From a virus, in the IMG/VR virus record IMGVR_UViG_3300032011_000089, positions 1 to 28,069 of that record: 28,069 nucleotides of DNA. One strand, given 5' to 3'. The notes under the pieces were generated by a model. That model saw nothing but the letters and a program-made list of their open reading frames with translations. It was not told the origin of the DNA and made no database searches. This document shows, in pieces, positions 24,635-28,069 of the stretch (its first letter is position 1; each line of letters starts with the position of its first letter). The position numbers and the translations under genes were made by a program.

Positions 24635-25681
24635 TTATTTATTTTTTATTCCGGCTAATAATTTCCATCTATTAGCGACAGGATCAGTTTTAGTTTCTTG
24701 CGTTTTTCGAGACACTATTAAAGAACTCGGCTTGCTAACAACTTCGCTCAGTGATTCTGGGCCTTTAGAATTGGAGGCTCCCACTGCGCTTTGAAGTGTC
24801 TCAAAGACCATTTTTGCTTGTTCGGGTGTTTTTGTCTCTTCAATTGCACCAACTATTCTGTCCTTTTGTCGCTCATTCAAGGAGCTGACCTTCAAGACTT
24901 TGTTGGTATAAAGTAGCTTTGCGTTTTGCAAAGCAAGAGCATCGAAATGCTCACTCAAAGACTGGATAGTCTCTGTTAATTTGTTATTTTGACCTTCCAA
25001 CTTCTCATTGGCCGTTTTGAGAGTTTCGTTGTTACGGTTCAAAATATCAAAAGCTTGTTGCAGGGTATCGACGTCTTCTTTCAAGTCTTCTTTAACTGTT
25101 GGCTTTGCAGCTTCTTCAGCGACTTTTTCTTCGTCTTCTTCTCTTTCCTGCTGTAATTCTTTTGCCTTAGCTAATGGTTCTGTTTCTTCCATTGCAGGCA
25201 TCTCATGTTGCTCTGTCTTATCTTCTGTGACTTCAACTTCTGGGCCTTCGCCCTCATTAAGAGCAGATAAAATAGTATTTATTAGGTCTTCTTCCAGTTC
25301 TTCGTCTTCATCTTCAATAGGAAGCTCAGGTGCCATATCTAGTTCTGGCTCTAACTCGGAAGGTTCTATCTCGCCATCCATATCGGCAGCTGCAGCAATT
25401 GCTGGTAGGGTTATTTCAATCTCTTCGTCTTCTTCTGGACATCCACACATCTCTTTGTCGGCCACTTCGCCGTCCAATGCTCCAACTGGAATGCTGTTTA
25501 CAACATCTGAGGATGGGGAAGGACTCACTGAATCCATAGGGTCTTGTTCGTTGAGCAATGAGTCTACGGCTTGTTTAACTTCATCTGAGTATTTTTCAAC
25601 GATGGCAGTCTGAGCGTTCTTCATTGCTGCTTCTTTAAGTGCCTTTGCGTCTACTATTGCTTCTTCTAAAAGGTTCGACAT
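24635..25681 (-). CDS. 22: Prohead core scaffolding protein (gp22-like)
   Basis: This 348-residue protein lies directly before the capsid gene, as 22 precedes 23 in T4 (gp22, 269 residues). It is helical at the N-terminus (LLEEAIVDAKALKEAAMKN and IVEKYSDEVKQAVDSLLNEQ). A very acidic, low-complexity centre (~60-200) has runs of D and E and proline, and a coiled coil follows (~210-290) around LKTANEKLEGQNNKLTETIQ. The C-terminus is basic (VANRWKLLAGIKNK). Acidic centre, coiled coil and gene position are those of head scaffolds, which fill the prohead and are degraded on maturation; L-x-E|A sites such as LKE|A near residue 17 would suit that. GGAG lies 8 bases before the ATG. The portal and protease genes expected nearby are not in the window. 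Confidence 0.82.
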   Translation of the reverse strand: MSNLLEEAIVDAKALKEAAMKNAQTAIVEKYSDEVKQAVDSLLNEQDPMDSVSPSPSSDVVNSIPVGALDGEVADKEMCGCPEEDEEIEITLPAIAAAADMDGEIEPSELEPELDMAPELPIEDEDEELEEDLINTILSALNEGEGPEVEVTEDKTEQHEMPAMEETEPLAKAKELQQEREEDEEKVAEEAAKPTVKEDLKEDVDTLQQAFDILNRNNETLKTANEKLEGQNNKLTETIQSLSEHFDALALQNAKLLYTNKVLKVSSLNERQKDRIVGAIEETKTPEQAKMVFETLQSAVGASNSKGPESLSEVVSKPSSLIVSRKTQETKTDPVANRWKLLAGIKNK

Positions 25682-25729
25682 GTTTTAAACTCCATTAATA
25701 ATGAAAAGGGATTACTCCCCTACAAGTAA

Positions 25730-25737
25730 TAAATAGT
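25730..25737 (-). promoter_or_regulatory. Candidate late-promoter element ACTATTTA before the head genes
   Basis: The minus strand reads AACAACTATTTATTACTTG, 48 bases before the scaffold ATG and just after the terminator at 25771-25798. The surrounding 150-base gap (25682-25831) holds no gene. Confidence 0.4.
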
Positions 25738-25770
25738 TGTTTATTGGTCAAAAGTCATTTTTCAGAAATA

Positions 25771-25798
25771 AAAAAAGCCCGGCACATTGGCCGGGCTT
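25771..25798 (-). terminator. Terminator after the fibre-like gene
   Basis: A perfect 9-bp GC-rich stem (AAGCCCGGC at 25775-25783 with GCCGGGCTT at 25790-25798) has a 6-base loop and a T7 tail on the minus strand. It lies 33 bases after the stop at 25832. Confidence 0.93.
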
Positions 25799-25831
25799 GG
25801 TAAAATAGTATATTATGCTACTATTGGAGCA

Positions 25832-28069
25832 TTATAAGTCTGATGCAAATGGGGATGGATACCATTCACCATTCTCACAGAAGTACCATTTATTGACATT
25901 TCCAAATGTTTGTTGCGTAATCGCATCTGCACTTGCCCAGCTTGAGCCGGAGACAATATAGATCATCGAACCGTTGTATGCACCTGGAGCTGCTGCCATT
26001 GTGTCCAAAACATTAACATCAGAAGCGTTGTCCTGACGGAAGTGTGTAAGACTCAAAAGACCAGTAACCGTAGTAACATCAGTTCTAGCATTACCAAGAG
26101 CTGAGTCACCCTGGACAGTCAATGTGCTTATCGTTGAGCCACTTGCATAAATGTGTGATGCTGACAAAGGAGCTGAAGTAAAACTTACATTTCCTGTTGC
26201 GCCACCCAAAGATGCACTTGTTGTGAGGCCGAACTGAAAGCGGTCTGCTGACTCGTCCCAGATAAACAATGCGTCAACTGCTGTGCCTCTCTTCATGACA
26301 AGGCCAGTATCGTTGACGTTGGTCGCGCCATTGTCTGTATCACCACTACCACTGTTCAGCATAATCAAGTTATCGTAGAACGTTGTATTGGATGATGAGA
26401 CATAAGTAACAGAGCCCTGTACAGTCAAGTTTCCACCAACAGTCAAGCCAGTGTTCAAAGACAAGGAGTCATCTGAAGCATTGTGCGTGATAGTTGTTGG
26501 GGAACCAGCACCGAAGCTAAGAACTGCGCCGTCACTTAACAATTTAAGGTCGTCACCAATAACAGCGTCTAATGCAACAGACAAACCGCCGTCGGTCTGC
26601 AAAGAGCCGTCAGTTGTTGAAGTTGCGTTAGTTGTATCATCAGTCTTTAATACGCCAGAGAAAGTACCAGTAGTACCTGCAACTGTTGTAAACGTACCTG
26701 CCGCTGCAGAAGCTGCACCGATAACAGTGCCGTCAATCGCACCAGAGTCAATGTCAACGTTAGTTGAATTGTAGTTGGCATGATCAACGTTTGAGCCCAA
26801 CGTTCCAAGATTGGAAGTCGTTGCAGTCAAGGTTGTGACAGTTGCCGCTGCAGCACTTGCTGCACCGATGGTAGTACCGTCGATTGCGCCACCGTTGATG
26901 TCAACAGTAGTCAAAGTAGACGTGCCAGTTGCAGTGATCGCATCAATGTAACCGTGGTCAATATGAGCTTCGGCCCACTGCTTTGCAGATGTACCCAAGT
27001 CGCTTGTGCTATCCAAAATAGGAATCAAGTCACTATCAAACTGACCAGTTACAGTAACGCTGTCTGTGGTAGCGTTACCTAAGTCAACGTCACCAGTTGC
27101 AGACAATGTTGTTGCAGTCAAAGCTTGAACAGCAGTTGTACCAGCGGAGACACTTAGGCCACCTTTGGTCACTGCCAAAGCATTGTTTGCAGTCAACGTG
27201 CTCTCAACGTGCATCGTGCCGCCGACTGACGCATTGCCAGAACCAGAGACAGTGCCCATAACAGTTAAGTTATTACCCAGGCTTGTTGCACCAGCAATTT
27301 GCAGTGTGCTAGAACCAGAGATGGTTGTAAACTTTGCAGTTGTTGCAGAGTTTGCACCGATAGCAGTACCGTCGATAGCACCACCGTTGATGTCAACAGT
27401 AGTCAAAGTAGACGTGCCAGTTGCAGTGATCGCATCAATGTAACCGTGGTCAATATGAGCTTCGGCCCACTGCTTTGCAGTTGTACCTAAGTCTCTCGCA
27501 CTGTCAGTTGATGGAATCAAATCACTATCAAATTGTCCTGTTGCGGTGATGGTGTCCGTGGTTGCGTTACCTAAGTCAACGTCACCAGTTGCAGACAAGG
27601 TTGTTACAGTTGCTGCTGCTGCAGAGTTTGCACCAATAACAGCTCCATCAATAGCACCGGAGTCAATGTTGACGTTAGTCATTGCTTCATCAGAGAAGTT
27701 AACAGCACCAGCCTGCTCGTAAGCACCGAGCTTAGTAACAGTCAAAGTATTATTAACTTGATCAAAAGTAATACCACTATCGTAGTAAAGGTTTGCAGAT
27801 GAAGCTGCAGAGGCAGAAACCAATGCGAACGTCAATGTATCACCCGCCTCAACGCCGTCAGTTTGAGCAACACTCGCACCTACGCCTGTCAAGTTGGAGC
27901 CGTCACCATGAAAGGTTTTGGCATGCATTGCGGAAGCAGACAGTGGAGCTGAGTCAAAAGCTAAGTTTCCAGTCTGAGTTCCTAACGAGCCCGACTTTAA
28001 TGTTGCAATTTGGAAACGGTCTGCTGACTCGTCCCAGAACATTGCTGCATCAGTTGCCGCGCCGCGCTT
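25832..28069 (-). CDS. Repetitive fibre-like structural protein, 5' end beyond the right edge
   Basis: The frame is open to the last base. The nine codons beyond the ATG at 28042 (KRGAATDAA before MFWDESADRF) match an internal unit, KRGTAVDALFIWDESADRF, so that ATG is internal and the true start lies outside. At least 745 residues are present. The sequence is beta-rich, full of T, A, G, S and D, with a 164-residue tandem repeat around DSDLIPxxDSxxDLGTxAKQ and WAEAHIDHGYIDAITATG. One FHGDGSNLTG motif is shared with the giant fibre. The C-terminal ~70 residues end in NKWYFCENGEWYPSPF, the domain also found twice at 13259-13716. Repeats of this kind are frequent in marine myovirus structural proteins. 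It is probably a fibre or head decoration; a terminator isolates it from the scaffold gene. Confidence 0.7.
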   Translation of the reverse strand, partial: KRGAATDAAMFWDESADRFQIATLKSGSLGTQTGNLAFDSAPLSASAMHAKTFHGDGSNLTGVGASVAQTDGVEAGDTLTFALVSASAASSANLYYDSGITFDQVNNTLTVTKLGAYEQAGAVNFSDEAMTNVNIDSGAIDGAVIGANSAAAATVTTLSATGDVDLGNATTDTITATGQFDSDLIPSTDSARDLGTTAKQWAEAHIDHGYIDAITATGTSTLTTVDINGGAIDGTAIGANSATTAKFTTISGSSTLQIAGATSLGNNLTVMGTVSGSGNASVGGTMHVESTLTANNALAVTKGGLSVSAGTTAVQALTATTLSATGDVDLGNATTDSVTVTGQFDSDLIPILDSTSDLGTSAKQWAEAHIDHGYIDAITATGTSTLTTVDINGGAIDGTTIGAASAAAATVTTLTATTSNLGTLGSNVDHANYNSTNVDIDSGAIDGTVIGAASAAAGTFTTVAGTTGTFSGVLKTDDTTNATSTTDGSLQTDGGLSVALDAVIGDDLKLLSDGAVLSFGAGSPTTITHNASDDSLSLNTGLTVGGNLTVQGSVTYVSSSNTTFYDNLIMLNSGSGDTDNGATNVNDTGLVMKRGTAVDALFIWDESADRFQFGLTTSASLGGATGNVSFTSAPLSASHIYASGSTISTLTVQGDSALGNARTDVTTVTGLLSLTHFRQDNASDVNVLDTMAAAPGAYNGSMIYIVSGSSWASADAITQQTFGNVNKWYFCENGEWYPSPFASDL
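26889..26988 (-). repeat. 100-bp perfect direct repeat, copy A
   Basis: Identical over 100 bases to 27381-27480. It encodes AKQWAEAHIDHGYIDAITAT and the following TSTLTTVDINGG. Perfect identity over so long a stretch in a diverged repeat array indicates recent duplication or conversion. Confidence 0.95.
27381..27480 (-). repeat. 100-bp perfect direct repeat, copy B
   Basis: Second copy of the 100-bp repeat at 26889-26988. The offset is 492 bp, exactly 164 codons, so recombination between copies would delete or add one whole repeat in frame. Confidence 0.95.

Noticed and set aside
25008-25613. 201-codon plus-strand open frame full of serine runs
   Set aside because: The serine runs are the antisense reading of the acidic Asp/Glu tract of the scaffold gene; composition explains the open frame.
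28040-28042. ATG at 28042 as the true start of the right-edge gene
   Set aside because: The frame stays open to the window edge, and the upstream codons match an internal repeat unit of the same protein, so the gene is truncated by the window.

Overview
The window is a virion structural gene module of a tailed phage with a contractile tail (myovirus), distantly related to T4. Every gene I can support is on the minus strand, so transcription runs from base 28069 to base 1. The main evidence is a major capsid protein of the T4 gp23 type, a tail sheath with the FVSPGVF and RTDRGPGMRPVKVNS signatures, a gp19-type tube, a tape measure, and baseplate proteins in an order that follows T4. Repetitive fibre-like proteins of this style are common in marine myoviruses. 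Host and habitat cannot be fixed from the sequence. No tRNA, integrase, replication, lysis, terminase, portal or prohead protease gene is visible here.

Layout in transcription order. Head block: a repetitive fibre-like protein cut by the right edge (28069-25832), a terminator, a scaffold/core protein (25681-24635), the major capsid protein (24617-22929) and a second terminator. Neck block: a gp13-like connector (22814-21552), a 2,280-residue protein with two tandem gp14-like neck domains at its N-terminus followed by a very long fibre (21542-14700), a second fibre-like protein (14692-13259) and a gp15-like tail completion protein (13255-12434). Tail block: sheath (12326-9453), tube (9400-8795), a gp26-type baseplate protein with four zinc-type cysteines (8775-7915), a small overlapping gp51-like reading frame (about 7970-7749) and a terminator. 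Last block: a 107-residue unknown (7690-7367), tape measure with a TTG start (7354-5060), tube-cap protein (5051-4320), LysM/gp53-like protein (4310-3969), a large hub-like protein (3967-587) and an unrecognised gene that leaves the left edge (573-1).

The order scaffold, capsid, 13-like, 14-like, 15-like, 18, 19, 26-like, 51-like, tape measure, 48/54-like, 53-like covers capsid core and shell, neck, tail terminator, contractile tube and sheath, tape-measure chaperones, and baseplate. Genes within blocks are nearly contiguous, and several Shine-Dalgarno sequences are made from the upstream gene's TAG stop (TAGGAG). The larger gaps carry factor-independent terminators, and three of these are followed by a shared ACTATTTA sequence that I propose as a late-promoter element.

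The observations most worth a second look are: the giant protein that fuses a duplicated neck-adaptor domain to a repetitive fibre; a T7 run where the gp26-like frame could shift into the gp51-like frame, at the position where other tailed phages use a G/GT frameshift; a small C-terminal domain ending in an ENGxWxPS motif shared by two fibre-like proteins; long perfect DNA repeats inside fibre genes; and the terminator-plus-ACTATTTA arrangement.
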